From Pseudomonas brassicacearum (GTDB lineage Bacteria; Pseudomonadota; Gammaproteobacteria; Pseudomonadales; Pseudomonadaceae), in NCBI RefSeq assembly GCF_000585995.1, contig NZ_CP007410.1:1081430-1145429 (forward strand): a DNA stretch of 64,000 nt. Reading direction: 5' to 3'. The first letter of the stretch is position 1; every line of letters starts with the position of its first letter. The translations under genes and the position numbers were made by a program. This document shows positions 1 through 10,900 of the stretch, one piece after another. The notes beneath the pieces were generated by a model. The model did not search any database and was not told where the DNA came from. It worked only from the letters and a program-made list of their open reading frames with translations.

Positions 1-1983
1 GACGTTATCGCTGGCTTTGTAATGGGCCAGCAGGTCCACGGTGTGGTAGGCCGGCAACTCGAAATCCTTGCCGGCTTCACCCGAGCGGTCTCCGACATAG
101 GTGAACGCCGCGCCGACATCAGAGCCCCGCAGGTGCCCGTCCTGGAATTCGTAGACGCCGAGCAGGCTGCCGCTGCGCTTGGCGACGCCGAGGATCCGGC
201 TGCCTGTGGGAATGGTTTCGTCACCCTTGGTCACTTCGGCATCGATGTAGGCGAAGGCGCCGATCACCCGTATGGCGTCGGTGACTTGCCCGGTGACTTG
301 CAGATCGATCCCCTGGCTGCTGGCCTTGCCCGTGGCGACATTGGTGTCGGTGCCCGGAACCGGCGCCAGGACGTTTTCCTTCTCTATATGGAACGCTGCC
401 AGCGTGCTGCTCAGGCGATGGTCGAACAGCTCGCTCTTGATCCCCACTTCATAGCCAACCCCTTCCTCCGGGTCGAAAGTCTTACCGTCCGCATCCAGGC
501 CATTGTTGGGCTTGAACGAGGTGGAGGCATTGGCGAACAGCCCGACCTGCGGCGTCAGTTGATACAGCAAGCCGGCCCGTTGCGTCAGGGCGTCGTGACG
601 TTGGCGGCTGGTGACGTCGGTGGTGTGGTCGTCGATGCTCTGCTCTAAATGCTCATAACGCACGCCGAGCATGCCCCGCAGTTTGTCGGTGAACACGATC
701 TGATCCTGAAGGTTCAGCGCCCGGCTTTGGACATGCTCGAAGAAGTCTGTGCCGGAGCGCGTGCCGTTGGGTTTTGGCTGGCCATGGATCGGTTGATAGA
801 TGTCGATGGGATAAGCACCGCCGGCGATGGTGGTCACGCGCTCGTTCTTGCGGTAATCCTCGTATTCAGTACCGACCAGCAGTTCGTGCTGCCAGGGGCC
901 TAGGTCGAACAGACCGCGCAATTCCAGCTGAGTGATGCTGTCGTGCCAATTGTTGTCACGCTCGCGGTAGCGGCGGTTCACCGTGTGGCCGTCGGCGTTC
1001 AGCGGTCGCGCTTCTGAGGCAAAACCCCAGAGTTCGCCCTGCTTGTAGTGGCTGGCCAGGCGCACTTGCCAGGTATCGTTGAGCTGATGTTCGAGGGCGG
1101 CCTGGAGCATGTTGTTGTGGTTGTCGATGTCGCCGTCGTTGGGCTCGCCCAGGAAGGTCGAGCGGGAAACGCCGCTCCAGCGGTTGTTCGGTGCGACGAT
1201 GCCGCGGTCGAACGTCGAGCTGTGGCGCACGATTTCGCTTTCCAGCAACAGGCGGGTGTCGGGGTTCAGTTGCCAACTGATGGAAGGCGCGACAAAGACG
1301 CGCTTGCTGTCGACGTGATCGCGGAAGCTGTGATTGTCCTCGACCGCCAGGTTGACCCGCGACAGCAGGTTGCCCTCGGCGTCCAATGGCGTGTTGACGT
1401 CCAGCGCGGTGCGGTAGCGATCCCAACTGCCGGCGCTGGTTTGCAAGGTGGTGAAGGCTTCGGGCTGGGGCTTCTTGGTGACGATGTTCACCGTGCCGCC
1501 GGGATCACCTCGTCCATACAGACTGGCCGCCGGGCCCTTGAGCACTTCGATGCGTTCGATGTTGGCCGCATCCGGTGCACTCGGATAGCCGCGGTTGGCG
1601 CTGAAGCCGTCTTTGTAGAACTCCGACGTCGTGAAACCGCGCACGCTGTATTCATAGAGCGTCAGGCCACCGAAGTTGTTTTGCTTGGACACGCCGCCGG
1701 CATATTCCAGCGCCCGCTCGACGCTGGTGCTGCCTAAATCCTTGAGGACGCTGGCGGGAATCACGCTGATGGATTGCGGAATGTCGCGCAGGGCGGTGTC
1801 GGTTTTGGTGGCGCTGGCCGAGCGGGTAGCGCGATAGCCTGTGACGGGGCCGGTGGGGGATTCGTAGTCGGACGTCACGCTGATGGCGTCCAGTTCCAGC
1901 GGTTGGTTTTCCTCGGCGTAGGCTGGATCGCCCAGTAGTCCCAGGGCGAGGCTGGCGAAGGAAAGCCGTTTTAGGGATGACAT
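1..1983 (-). CDS. TonB-dependent siderophore receptor (C-terminus outside window)
   Basis: Outer-membrane gated channel that imports a ferric siderophore using TonB energy. The open frame reads from an ATG at 1983 to the window edge without a stop (661 codons), so the last strands of the barrel are missing. Residues 1-23 look like a signal peptide ending in DPAYA. There is no STN signalling domain, so transcriptional signalling through a FecI/FecR pair is unlikely. The plug domain (about residues 35-165) contains the typical IPQSISVI and VLKGPAASLYGRGDPGG segments, and the rest is beta-barrel. The ferric ligand cannot be told from sequence. A weak Fur-like site lies upstream. Confidence 0.93.
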   Translation of the reverse strand, partial: MSSLKRLSFASLALGLLGDPAYAEENQPLELDAISVTSDYESPTGPVTGYRATRSASATKTDTALRDIPQSISVIPASVLKDLGSTSVERALEYAGGVSKQNNFGGLTLYEYSVRGFTTSEFYKDGFSANRGYPSAPDAANIERIEVLKGPAASLYGRGDPGGTVNIVTKKPQPEAFTTLQTSAGSWDRYRTALDVNTPLDAEGNLLSRVNLAVEDNHSFRDHVDSKRVFVAPSISWQLNPDTRLLLESEIVRHSSTFDRGIVAPNNRWSGVSRSTFLGEPNDGDIDNHNNMLQAALEHQLNDTWQVRLASHYKQGELWGFASEARPLNADGHTVNRRYRERDNNWHDSITQLELRGLFDLGPWQHELLVGTEYEDYRKNERVTTIAGGAYPIDIYQPIHGQPKPNGTRSGTDFFEHVQSRALNLQDQIVFTDKLRGMLGVRYEHLEQSIDDHTTDVTSRQRHDALTQRAGLLYQLTPQVGLFANASTSFKPNNGLDADGKTFDPEEGVGYEVGIKSELFDHRLSSTLAAFHIEKENVLAPVPGTDTNVATGKASSQGIDLQVTGQVTDAIRVIGAFAYIDAEVTKGDETIPTGSRILGVAKRSGSLLGVYEFQDGHLRGSDVGAAFTYVGDRSGEAGKDFELPAYHTVDLLAHYKASDNV

Positions 1984-2024
1984 GTTATGTTGTTCCAAAT
2001 CTTATATTTGAAACAATATAACAC

Positions 2025-2043
2025 TACTAATGAGAATTTATGC
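2025..2043 (-). promoter_or_regulatory. possible Fur box upstream of the siderophore receptor
   Basis: ACTAATGAGAATTTATGCT matches about 10 of 19 positions of the Fur consensus, including the TAATGA-AAT core. It lies about 45 bp before the receptor start in an AT-rich stretch. Iron control is expected for this gene family, but the match is modest. Confidence 0.35.
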
Positions 2044-2083
2044 TATCTCTGTTTTCAGAGAAATAAATCCGGACACCCGTTTT

Positions 2084-2217
2084 TGTAGCGAGGGAGCTTG
2101 CTCCCGCTGGGCTGCGAAGCAGCCCCTGAGAATTGAATGTGATCAGGACGATGCGCTGAGGTGGATGGTTTAGGGCTGCTGCGCAGCCCAGCGGGAGCAA
2201 GCTCCCTCGCCACGGGG
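2084..2217. repeat. paired REP palindromes (REPIN-like), GCGAGGGAGCTTGCTCCCGC family
   Basis: Two inverted copies of a GCGAGGGAGCTTGCTCCCGC unit, each followed by a GGCTGC-GCAGCC arm, face each other across about 45 bp. The same family recurs at 28 kb (split by an IS), 41.4, 50.9 and 54.6 kb. It lies between the receptor start and the 3' end of algW. Confidence 0.85.
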
Positions 2218-3378
<1,161 letters not shown>

Positions 3379-3420
3379 TAAGCACGTCCTACAAAGGTTG
3401 CAGGCGGTATGAGACCGCCC

Positions 3421-3437
3421 ATAATGACGCGCATTAT
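3421..3437. promoter_or_regulatory. palindrome ATAATG-N5-CATTAT in the algW / Nif3-like divergent promoter region
   Basis: ATAATGACGCGCATTAT is a perfect inverted repeat about 43 bp from the algW start and 46 bp from the Nif3-like start. The right arm could also serve as a -10 element (CATTATAC). No known regulator is assigned. Confidence 0.3.
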
Positions 3438-3482
3438 ACGAGGCCGCGCGCGCCTCTGAACGGGATATTTAGGAGTCTTTTC

Positions 3483-4241
3483 ATGGCCGTAGCCCTGAGC
3501 ACCCTGGTCGAAGAAGCGGACCGTTACCTGGCCTGCAGCCGGATTGCCGATTATTGCCCCAACGGCCTGCAGGTCGAAGGCGCGCCGCAGGTGAGGCGTA
3601 TTGTCAGCGGCGTCACTGCCAGCCAGGCGTTGCTCGATGCCGCGGTGGAAGCCGACGCCGACCTGGTGCTGGTGCATCACGGTTACTTCTGGAAAGGCGA
3701 AAACCCCTGCATCACCGGCATGAAACAACGTCGCCTGAAAACCTTGCTCAAGCATGACATCAGTCTGCTTGCTTATCACCTGCCACTGGATTTGCATGCC
3801 GAGGTGGGCAATAACGTGCAATTGGCTCGTCAATTGGACATCACTGTCGAGGGCCCGCTGGATCCGGACAACCCCAAGGTGGTCGGCCTGGTCGGCTCCC
3901 TGTCCGAGCCGCTGACGCCTCGGGATTTCGCCCGCAAGGTCCAGGAAGTGATGGGCCGCGAGCCATTGCTGATCGAAGGCGAGCAGATGATTCGCCGGGT
4001 CGGCTGGTGCACAGGCGGTGGCCAGGGCTACATCGATCAGGCGGTACTGGCCGGGGTCGATCTGTACCTCAGTGGAGAGGCGTCGGAACAGACCTTCCAC
4101 AGCGCCCGGGAAAATGGCATCAGCTTCATCGCCGCCGGGCACCATGCGACCGAGCGCTACGGTGTCCAGGCATTGGGCGATTACCTGGCGCGACGGTTTG
4201 CCCTGGAGCATATCTTCATCGACTGCCCGAATCCTATTTGA
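3483..4241 (+). CDS. Nif3-like dinuclear metal centre protein (YbgI family)
   Basis: A 252 aa member of the Nif3/YbgI family, which binds two metal ions with conserved histidines and forms a hexameric toroid. Its substrate is unknown, although GTP cyclohydrolase-like and hydrolase roles have been suggested. Metal-ligand motifs visible are LVHHGYFWKG (about residue 60), LLAYHLPLD (about 97) and the C-terminal GHHATERYG (about 218-226). ATG follows TTAGGAGTCTTTTC, a good ribosome-binding site. It sits between algW and cysD as in other pseudomonads, but the cysD gap holds a REP pair, so co-transcription is uncertain. Confidence 0.88.
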   Translation: MAVALSTLVEEADRYLACSRIADYCPNGLQVEGAPQVRRIVSGVTASQALLDAAVEADADLVLVHHGYFWKGENPCITGMKQRRLKTLLKHDISLLAYHLPLDLHAEVGNNVQLARQLDITVEGPLDPDNPKVVGLVGSLSEPLTPRDFARKVQEVMGREPLLIEGEQMIRRVGWCTGGGQGYIDQAVLAGVDLYLSGEASEQTFHSARENGISFIAAGHHATERYGVQALGDYLARRFALEHIFIDCPNPI

Positions 4242-4254
4242 CTGTAACCGAACC

Positions 4255-4343
4255 TGTGGGAGCGGGCTTGCTCGCGAATGCGGTGGGTCAGTCAACAGAT
4301 ATGCAACTGAACCACCGCATTCGCGAGCAAGCCCGCTCCCACA
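4255..4343. repeat. paired REP palindromes, TGTGGGAGCGGGCTTGCTCG family
   Basis: TGTGGGAGCGGGCTTGCTCG and its reverse complement are separated by about 45 bp that includes GCGAATGCGGT and ACCGCATTCGC arms, so the whole unit can fold into one long hairpin. The same family recurs at 7.4, 16.9 and 52.1 kb. Confidence 0.85.
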
Positions 4344-4490
4344 TAGCTCGGTGCAACACCCGAACACCCAGGCATATCCATATGCTGTTTCGATCTAGTT
4401 GGCGCCCTGATTAGAAGAGGTCGCTGTGCTAGGATTCCCCGCTCGAACACGGCCCGCTGGCCGTTCATAAGAAAGTTTTCGTGAGTAGCC

Positions 4491-5408
4491 ATGGTCGACA
4501 AACTGACGCATCTGAAACAGCTGGAGGCGGAAAGCATCCACATCATCCGCGAGGTGGCCGCCGAGTTCGATAACCCGGTAATGCTGTACTCCATCGGTAA
4601 AGACTCCGCCGTGATGCTGCACCTGGCACGCAAGGCGTTCTTCCCCGGCAAGCTGCCGTTTCCGGTGATGCACGTCGATACCCGCTGGAAATTCCAGGAG
4701 ATGTACAAATTTCGCGACCGCATGGTCGAGGAACTGGGCCTGGACCTGATCACCCATGTGAACCCGGACGGCGTGGCGCAGGGCATCAACCCGTTCACCC
4801 ACGGCAGTGCCAAGCACACCGACATCATGAAGACCGAAGGCCTCAAGCAGGCCTTGGACAAATATGGTTTCGACGCTGCGTTTGGCGGTGCTCGTCGCGA
4901 TGAAGAGAAATCCCGCGCCAAGGAGCGCGTGTACTCGTTCCGCGACAGCAAGCACCGTTGGGACCCGAAGAACCAGCGCCCGGAGCTGTGGAACGTCTAC
5001 AACGGCAAGGTCAACAAGGGCGAGTCGATCCGCGTATTCCCGCTGTCGAACTGGACCGAGCTGGACATCTGGCAGTACATCTACCTCGAAGGCATCCCGA
5101 TCGTGCCGCTGTACTTCGCCGCCGAACGGGAAGTGATCGAGAAGAACGGCACGCTGATCATGATCGACGACGAGCGCATCCTCGAGCACCTGTCCGACGA
5201 AGACAAAGCCCGTATCGTCAAAAAGAAAGTGCGTTTCCGTACCCTTGGCTGCTACCCGTTGACGGGCGCGGTGGAGTCCGAGGCCGAGAGCCTGACGGAC
5301 ATCATCCAGGAAATGCTCCTGACGCGAACTTCCGAGCGCCAGGGCCGGGTCATCGACCACGATGGCGCAGGCTCGATGGAAGATAAAAAACGTCAAGGTT
5401 ATTTCTAA
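4491..5408 (+). CDS. cysD: sulfate adenylyltransferase subunit 2 (CysD)
   Basis: ATP-sulfurylase catalytic subunit, a PAPS-reductase-like adenylyl transferase that makes adenosine 5'-phosphosulfate (APS) from sulfate and ATP. The reaction is driven by GTP hydrolysis in the partner CysN. The 305 aa length is typical. The PP-loop-type motif [14 protein letters not shown] is at about residues 33-46, and the family segments [15 protein letters not shown] and [12 protein letters not shown] are intact. Only 9 bp separate it from cysNC, so the two form an operon. Confidence 0.97.
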   Translation: MVDKLTHLKQLEAESIHIIREVAAEFDNPVMLYSIGKDSAVMLHLARKAFFPGKLPFPVMHVDTRWKFQEMYKFRDRMVEELGLDLITHVNPDGVAQGINPFTHGSAKHTDIMKTEGLKQALDKYGFDAAFGGARRDEEKSRAKERVYSFRDSKHRWDPKNQRPELWNVYNGKVNKGESIRVFPLSNWTELDIWQYIYLEGIPIVPLYFAAEREVIEKNGTLIMIDDERILEHLSDEDKARIVKKKVRFRTLGCYPLTGAVESEAESLTDIIQEMLLTRTSERQGRVIDHDGAGSMEDKKRQGYF

Positions 5409-5417
5409 GGGGCTGTC

Positions 5418-7316
5418 ATGTCGCATCAATCTGATTTGATCAGCGAGGACATCCTCGCCTACCTGGGCCAGCACGAGCGTAAAGAGCTGCTGCGCTTTTT
5501 GACCTGCGGTAACGTCGACGACGGCAAGAGCACCCTGATCGGGCGCCTGCTGCACGACTCCAAGATGATCTACGAGGATCATCTGGAAGCCATCACCCGC
5601 GATTCGAAGAAAGTCGGCACCACCGGTGATGACATCGACCTGGCGTTGCTGGTCGACGGCCTGCAGGCCGAGCGCGAACAAGGCATCACCATCGATGTCG
5701 CGTACCGCTATTTCTCCACCGCCAAGCGCAAATTCATCATCGCCGATACCCCGGGCCATGAGCAGTACACCCGCAACATGGCCACCGGTGCTTCTACCTG
5801 TGACCTGGCGATCATCCTGGTGGACGCCCGCTACGGCGTGCAGACCCAGACCCGTCGCCACAGCTTCATCGCCTCCTTGCTGGGCATCAAGCATATCGTC
5901 GTCGCCATCAACAAGATGGATTTGAAGGACTTCGACCAAGGTGTGTTCGAGTCGATCAAGGCCGACTACCTGAAGTTCGCCGAAGGCTTGAAAATGAAGC
6001 CCACCAGCATGCATTTCGTGCCGATGTCTGCCCTCAAGGGCGACAACGTGGTGAACAAATCCGAGCGCTCGCCGTGGTACACCGGCCAGTCGCTGATGGA
6101 AATCCTCGAGACCGTGGAAGTGGCGGGCGACCGTAACTTCACCGACCTGCGTTTCCCGGTGCAGTACGTCAACCGTCCGAACCTGAACTTCCGCGGATTC
6201 GCCGGCACCCTCGCCAGCGGCATCGTGCACAAGGGTGACGAAGTGGTGGTGCTGCCGTCGGGCAAGAGCAGCCGCGTCAAATCCATCGTCACCTTCGAAG
6301 GCGAGCTGGAACATGCCGGTCCCGGTCAGGCAGTCACACTGACCATGGAAGACGAGATCGACATCTCCCGTGGCGACCTGTTGGTGCATGCCGACAACGT
6401 GCCGCCAGTGACCGACAGCTTCGAAGCGATGCTGGTGTGGATGGCTGAAGAGCCGATGCTGCCGGGCAAGAAATACGACATCAAGCGCGCCACCAGTTAC
6501 GTGCCGGGCTCGATTGCCAGCATCGTCAACAAGGTCGACGTGAACACCCTGGAAGAAGGTCCGGCCAGCGCGTTGCAGCTCAATGAAATCGGCAAGGTGA
6601 AGATCGCGCTGGATGCGCCGATTGCCCTGGACGGTTACGAGAGCAACCGCACCACCGGCTCATTCATCATCATCGATCGCCTGACCAACGGCACAGTCGG
6701 CGCCGGCATGATCGTCGCCCAGCCGCTGGCCCATGGCAGCAGCACGCACCACGGCAAACTGGCCCACGTGTCGGTGGAGGAGCGCGCCCAGCGCTTCGGC
6801 CAGCAGCCGGCCACGGTGTTGTTCAGCGGCCTGTCGGGCGCGGGTAAAAGCACGCTGGCCTATGCGGTGGAACGCAAGTTGTTCGACATGGGACGTGCGG
6901 TGTTCGTCCTTGATGGCCAGAACCTGCGTCATGACCTGAACAAGGGCTTGCCGCAGGATCGCGCCGGGCGTACCGAGAACTGGCGCCGTGCGGCTCACGT
7001 CGCCCGTCAGTTCAACGAAGCCGGCCTGCTGACCCTCGCTGCGTTCGTTGCGCCAAATGCCGAAGGGCGTGAGCAGGCCAAAGACCTGATCGGCAGGGAG
7101 CGTCTGCTGACGGTCTACGTCCAGGCCTCGCCAACAGTGTGCGCCCAGCGTGATCCGCAAGGGCTGTACGCTGCTGCTGGCGACAACATCCCGGGCGAGT
7201 CCTTCCCGTACGACGTGCCGCTGGACGCCGACCTGGTGATCGACACCCAGTCGCTGACGTTGGAAGAGAGCGTCAAGCAGGTCCTGGATCTGCTGCGCAA
7301 GCGTGGGGCGATCTAA
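5418..7316 (+). CDS. cysN: bifunctional sulfate adenylyltransferase subunit 1 / APS kinase (CysNC)
   Basis: A fusion of the CysN GTPase and CysC APS kinase that carries out both steps of sulfate activation, APS then PAPS, with CysD. GTPase motifs of the EF-Tu type are [13 protein letters not shown] (about residue 31), [11 protein letters not shown] and NKMD, followed by beta-barrel domains. The kinase begins near residue 460 with P-loop GLSGAGKST. Its substrate motif reads DGQNLRHDL rather than the usual DGDN; I recall the same change in other Pseudomonas CysNC, so it is not a defect. A clear terminator follows. Confidence 0.96.
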   Translation: MSHQSDLISEDILAYLGQHERKELLRFLTCGNVDDGKSTLIGRLLHDSKMIYEDHLEAITRDSKKVGTTGDDIDLALLVDGLQAEREQGITIDVAYRYFSTAKRKFIIADTPGHEQYTRNMATGASTCDLAIILVDARYGVQTQTRRHSFIASLLGIKHIVVAINKMDLKDFDQGVFESIKADYLKFAEGLKMKPTSMHFVPMSALKGDNVVNKSERSPWYTGQSLMEILETVEVAGDRNFTDLRFPVQYVNRPNLNFRGFAGTLASGIVHKGDEVVVLPSGKSSRVKSIVTFEGELEHAGPGQAVTLTMEDEIDISRGDLLVHADNVPPVTDSFEAMLVWMAEEPMLPGKKYDIKRATSYVPGSIASIVNKVDVNTLEEGPASALQLNEIGKVKIALDAPIALDGYESNRTTGSFIIIDRLTNGTVGAGMIVAQPLAHGSSTHHGKLAHVSVEERAQRFGQQPATVLFSGLSGAGKSTLAYAVERKLFDMGRAVFVLDGQNLRHDLNKGLPQDRAGRTENWRRAAHVARQFNEAGLLTLAAFVAPNAEGREQAKDLIGRERLLTVYVQASPTVCAQRDPQGLYAAAGDNIPGESFPYDVPLDADLVIDTQSLTLEESVKQVLDLLRKRGAI

Positions 7317-7332
7317 GGAACGCCGCTGTAAA

Positions 7333-7372
7333 TAAAAAGCCCGCAGGTGAGTGATCATCTGCGGGCTTTTTC
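7333..7372 (+). terminator. rho-independent terminator after cysNC
   Basis: AAAAAGCCCGCAG and CTGCGGGCTTTTT form a strong stem with a 12-base loop and flanking A and T tracts, 17 bp after the cysNC stop. The symmetry would let it work in both directions. Confidence 0.9.
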
Positions 7373-7396
7373 ATTTCCAGAGGGCACTCGATCAAA

Positions 7397-7486
7397 TGTG
7401 GGAGCGGGCTTGCTCGCGAAGACGATGGAACATCCAACATCTTCATGAGCTGACACACCGCTTTCGCGAGCAAGCCCGCTCCCACA
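7397..7486. repeat. paired REP palindromes, TGTGGGAGCGGGCTTGCTCG family
   Basis: Same family and geometry as the copy near 4.3 kb. It lies between the convergent cysNC and acyltransferase genes. Confidence 0.85.
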
Positions 7487-7490
7487 GGGA

Positions 7491-8399
7491 TTAACGGTGA
7501 TCTGGGTATTCGCGGTGCATCTGCTCCAGCAACGCATCCTTGTCCTGCCACAACTGGTTGATCCAGCCTTGGAATTCCAGGCGATACGCGCCGTCCTGAT
7601 CGTAGTTTTTCCGGATGAACTGCGCTGGAATCTTCAGTTCCTGGAAATGCACCACCACCTCGCCCATCTTGCCGCACAGCAAATCCCAATACCCCGGACG
7701 CCCGCCTGGATAATGGATCGTCACGTTGATGATCGACTCCAGTTGCTCACCCATAGCATCGAGCACAAACGCGATGCCGCCGGCCTTGGGCTTGAGCAGG
7801 TAGCGAAACGGTGACTGCTGCTGGGCATGCTTGCCTTCGGTGAAGCGCGTGCCTTCGACGAAGTTGAAAATGCCCACCGGGTTGTTGCGAAACTTCGCGC
7901 AGGTCTTGCGGGTGGTTTCCAGGTCCTTGCCTTTCTTTTCCGGATGCTTCTCCAGATAAGCCTTGGAGTAGCGTTTCATGAACGGGAACCCCAGCGCCCA
8001 CCAGGCCAGGCCAATCACCGGTACCCAGATCAGCTCCTGCTTGAGAAAAAACTTCAACGGGCGGATGCGCCGGTTCAGCACGTACTGCAGCACCATGATG
8101 TCGACCCAGCTCTGGTGGTTGCTGGTGACCAGGTAGGAATGCTGGTAGTCCAGACCCTCCAGGCCGCTGAGGTGCCAGCGGGTGCGGCGCAGCAGGTTCA
8201 TCCAGGCCTTGTTGTTGCTGATCCAGGTTTCGTGGATGTGGCCCATCAGCCAGTCGGTGAAGCGCTGGGCGGCAGGGAAGGGCAGCAACAGCTTGAAGAT
8301 CGCCACGATGAACAGCGGCGTGCAGCAGGCGATGGTGTTCAGCGCCAAGAGCAGCGAGGCAATGACGCCGCGCACGGCGGCAGGCAGGAAATCCAGCAT
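7491..8399 (-). CDS. PlsC-type 1-acyl-glycerol-3-phosphate acyltransferase (YihG-like)
   Basis: A 302 aa membrane acyltransferase that probably esterifies lysophosphatidic acid or a related lysolipid. An N-terminal hydrophobic stretch (about residues 10-40) anchors it. Catalytic block I is NHQSWVD (about 94-100), and block III appears as FVEGTRFT instead of the usual FPEGTR, as in YihG/YihU-type homologues. The start codon directly follows the pta stop, with no spacer, so it is translated from the pta transcript. An acyltransferase next to pta is also what I recall from P. aeruginosa. The natural substrate is not shown by sequence. Confidence 0.85.
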   Translation of the reverse strand: MLDFLPAAVRGVIASLLLALNTIACCTPLFIVAIFKLLLPFPAAQRFTDWLMGHIHETWISNNKAWMNLLRRTRWHLSGLEGLDYQHSYLVTSNHQSWVDIMVLQYVLNRRIRPLKFFLKQELIWVPVIGLAWWALGFPFMKRYSKAYLEKHPEKKGKDLETTRKTCAKFRNNPVGIFNFVEGTRFTEGKHAQQQSPFRYLLKPKAGGIAFVLDAMGEQLESIINVTIHYPGGRPGYWDLLCGKMGEVVVHFQELKIPAQFIRKNYDQDGAYRLEFQGWINQLWQDKDALLEQMHREYPDHR

Positions 8400-10499
8400 T
8401 TAAATATCCATGGGTCGGTTGGCGGCTTGGATCGCGGTCAGGGCGATGGTGTACACGATGTCGTCGACCTGGGCGCCGCGAGGCAAGTCGTTCACCGGTT
8501 TGCGCAGGCCTTGCAGCATCGGCCCGAGGCTGACGCAATCGGCGCTGCGTTGTACGGCCTTGTGGGTGGTGTTGCCGGTGTTCAGGTCCGGGAAGATGAA
8601 GACAGTCGCCCGGCCGGCCACCTGGCTGTTGGGCGCCAGTTGCCGTGCCACGGCTTCGTTGGCGGCGGCGTCGTATTGCAACGGGCCGTCGATCAGCAAA
8701 CTGTGCTGCGCCTCATGGGCCAGCAACGTGGCTTCGCGGACTTTCTCTACTTCTTCGCCGCTGGCCGACTCGCCGCTGGAATAGCTGAGCATGGCCACCC
8801 GTGGGGTGATGCCGAAGGCGGCGGCCGAGTCGGCACTCTGCAGGGCAATCTCCGCCAGTTCCGTCGCGCTGGGGTGCGGGTTCATTACGCAATCACCGTA
8901 GACCAGCACTTCCTCGGGAAACAGCATGAAAAACACCGAGGACACCAGGGTGCAACCCGGTGCGGTCTTGATCAGTTGCAAGGCCGGGCGGATGGTGTTG
9001 GCGGTGGAATGGATGACCCCGGACACCAGCCCGTCGACCTCATCCAGTGCCAGCATCATGGTGCCGATGACCACGGTGTCTTCCAGTTGCTGCTCGGCCA
9101 TCGGCGCGTTCAGGCTTTTGCTCTTGCGCAATCTCACCATGGGCTCGACGTAGCGTTCGCGGATCGAGTCGGGGTCGAGAATCTCCAGCCCCGGCGGCAG
9201 TTCGATGCCTTGGGCGCGGGCCACCGCCTCGACGTCAGCCGGTTTGGCCAGCAGCACGCAGCGGGCGATGCCCCGGGCCTGGCAAATGGCGGCGGCCTGG
9301 ACGGTCAGCGGTTCGCTGCCTTCGGGTAGCACGATGCGTTTGTTGGCGGCCTGGGCGCGCTGGATCAATTGATAGCGGAACACCGCTGGCGACAGGCGCA
9401 TTTCCCGTGGCGTGCCGCAGCGCTGGTGCAACCATTTGGCATCCAGGTGGCTGGCGACGAAATCGGTGATGATCTCGGCGCGTTCGCGGTCGTCGATCGG
9501 GATTTCCTTGTTCAGGCCGTTGAGCAGGTTGGCGGTGTCATAGGAGCCGGTGCTCACCGACAGCACCGGCAACCCGGCCTGCAAGGCGCCGCGGCACAGG
9601 TCCATGATGCGTGGGTCGGGCAGGGTGTCACTGGTCAGCAGCAAGCCGGCCAGTGGCACGCCGTTGATCGCCGCCAGGCTCACGGCCAGGATGATGTCGT
9701 CGCGATCGCCAGGGGTGACCACGAGCACGCCGGGCTTGAGCAGCTCCACCGTGTTGCGCATGGTGCGGGCGCAAATGATGATGTTGCTCATGCGCCGAGT
9801 TTCGTAGTCACCGGCGTTGAGCACCTGTGCGCCCATCAGGTCGGCCACGTCGCGGGTGCGCGGGGCGTTGAGTTCGGGGCGAAACGGGATGCAACCCAGC
9901 AGGCGGAAATCGCCGCTGCGCAGCAGGGGCGAGTGCTCCTTGAGGCGCGCGGAAAACGCTTCCATGCTTTCGTCGGTGCGGACCTTGTTCAGGATCACCC
10001 CGAGGACTTTCGGGTCTTTCGGTCCGCCGAACAGTTGCGCCTGCAGCTCTACCCGGCCAGACAGCTCGGTCAGCACTTCGTTTTCCGGCGCCGACACCAG
10101 GATGACCTCGGCGTCCAGGCTCTTGGCCAGGTGCAGGTTGACCCGGGCGGCGTAGCTGGCGTTGCGGGTCGGGACCATGCCTTCGACGACCAGCACGTCC
10201 TTGCCGATGGCTGCTTGCTGGTAAAGGGTGATGATTTCTTCCAGCAGCTCATCGAGCTGGCCGTCCCCCAGCATGCGCTCGACGTGAGCCAGGCCCAGGG
10301 GCTGCGGTGGCTTGAGGCCGTGGGTGCGGGCCACCAGTTCAGTGGAGCGCTCCGGCCCGGTATCGCCGGGATGAGGCTGGGCGATGGGTTTGAAAAAGCC
10401 GACTTTCAGCCCGGCCCGTTCGAGTGTACGCACCAGCCCGAGGCTGATGGAGGTCAGGCCCACACCAAAATCGGTGGGTGCGATAAAAAAAGTTTGCAT
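8400..10499 (-). CDS. pta: phosphate acetyltransferase (long form, Pta)
   Basis: Interconverts acetyl-CoA and acetyl phosphate. The 699 aa protein is the long, regulated form. It has an N-terminal P-loop/dethiobiotin-synthetase-like domain (from about residue 2, FFIAPTDFGVGLTS), a central DRTGG domain (about 215-320) and a C-terminal PTA_PTB catalytic domain (from about 375, RIVLPEGSEP, to the end). No acetate kinase gene (ackA) is next to it here, although pta and ackA are often paired. The acyltransferase follows without a gap. A near-perfect inverted repeat lies 28 bp upstream of the start. Confidence 0.95.
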   Translation of the reverse strand: MQTFFIAPTDFGVGLTSISLGLVRTLERAGLKVGFFKPIAQPHPGDTGPERSTELVARTHGLKPPQPLGLAHVERMLGDGQLDELLEEIITLYQQAAIGKDVLVVEGMVPTRNASYAARVNLHLAKSLDAEVILVSAPENEVLTELSGRVELQAQLFGGPKDPKVLGVILNKVRTDESMEAFSARLKEHSPLLRSGDFRLLGCIPFRPELNAPRTRDVADLMGAQVLNAGDYETRRMSNIIICARTMRNTVELLKPGVLVVTPGDRDDIILAVSLAAINGVPLAGLLLTSDTLPDPRIMDLCRGALQAGLPVLSVSTGSYDTANLLNGLNKEIPIDDRERAEIITDFVASHLDAKWLHQRCGTPREMRLSPAVFRYQLIQRAQAANKRIVLPEGSEPLTVQAAAICQARGIARCVLLAKPADVEAVARAQGIELPPGLEILDPDSIRERYVEPMVRLRKSKSLNAPMAEQQLEDTVVIGTMMLALDEVDGLVSGVIHSTANTIRPALQLIKTAPGCTLVSSVFFMLFPEEVLVYGDCVMNPHPSATELAEIALQSADSAAAFGITPRVAMLSYSSGESASGEEVEKVREATLLAHEAQHSLLIDGPLQYDAAANEAVARQLAPNSQVAGRATVFIFPDLNTGNTTHKAVQRSADCVSLGPMLQGLRKPVNDLPRGAQVDDIVYTIALTAIQAANRPMDI

Positions 10500-10526
10500 G
10501 CGGATTCTCTAAAGGAGCATGGCTAG

Positions 10527-10555
10527 GGTGTCTTGTATTTGCGATACAGGACACC
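10527..10555. promoter_or_regulatory. 29-bp inverted repeat upstream of pta
   Basis: GGTGTCTTGTAT and ATACAGGACACC pair around TTGCG with one G-T mismatch. It sits between the end of the DUF3565 gene and the pta start (both minus). There is no T tract on either side, so it is more likely an operator or mRNA hairpin than a terminator. Confidence 0.4.
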
Positions 10556-10591
10556 AGGGCGCGGCCTATGTCTGGCCGTCTACCGTCAAAT

Positions 10592-10900
10592 TCAGTCGCC
10601 AAGGTTATCGCTAACCGGGGCCTGCGCGCACCAGCCGCAGTCAAAGGGCTGGCCTATTTTTTCAATACGTTGCGCAGGGTCCAGCACCCAGGCCCGGGAT
10701 TGCCACGGTGGCTGGTGGCGCAGATGTTGGGTGTGACCGCAGGACAGCTCGGCCACCCAGTGCCCGTCCTCGTCCTGATGAAATCCGGTGACCGTTGGTC
10801 TGTTCGAGCAAGCCCGTTTGTCCGGGTTCCGTTCGCTTTCGGGCAAATCCTTGTTTAGACTTGTCCGTTCTTCATTCTTATGCAAAAGGTCTCGCCCCAT
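10592..10900 (-). CDS. DUF3565 domain protein
   Basis: Small protein of unknown function. The recognisable part (about residues 37-98 from this start) is TVTGFHQDEDGHWVAEL, then SCGHTQHLRH and a closing DCGWC. The spaced Cys and His residues suggest metal binding, but this is inference. The start is uncertain: the only ATG giving a sensible length is at 10900, which overlaps the divergent slyD start (10899), and a downstream non-ATG start is possible. The domain itself is well supported. Confidence 0.72.
   Translation of the reverse strand: MGRDLLHKNEERTSLNKDLPESERNPDKRACSNRPTVTGFHQDEDGHWVAELSCGHTQHLRHQPPWQSRAWVLDPAQRIEKIGQPFDCGWCAQAPVSDNLGD

Noticed and set aside
4395..6389. 664-codon open frame opposite cysD and cysNC
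   Set aside because: Antisense shadow of two strongly conserved genes in GC-rich DNA; no ribosome-binding site and no recognisable domain.
7827..9329. 500-codon open frame opposite the acyltransferase and pta genes
   Set aside because: Spans the junction of two genuine minus-strand genes in a shadow frame; low-complexity His/Gln/Gly-rich composition.
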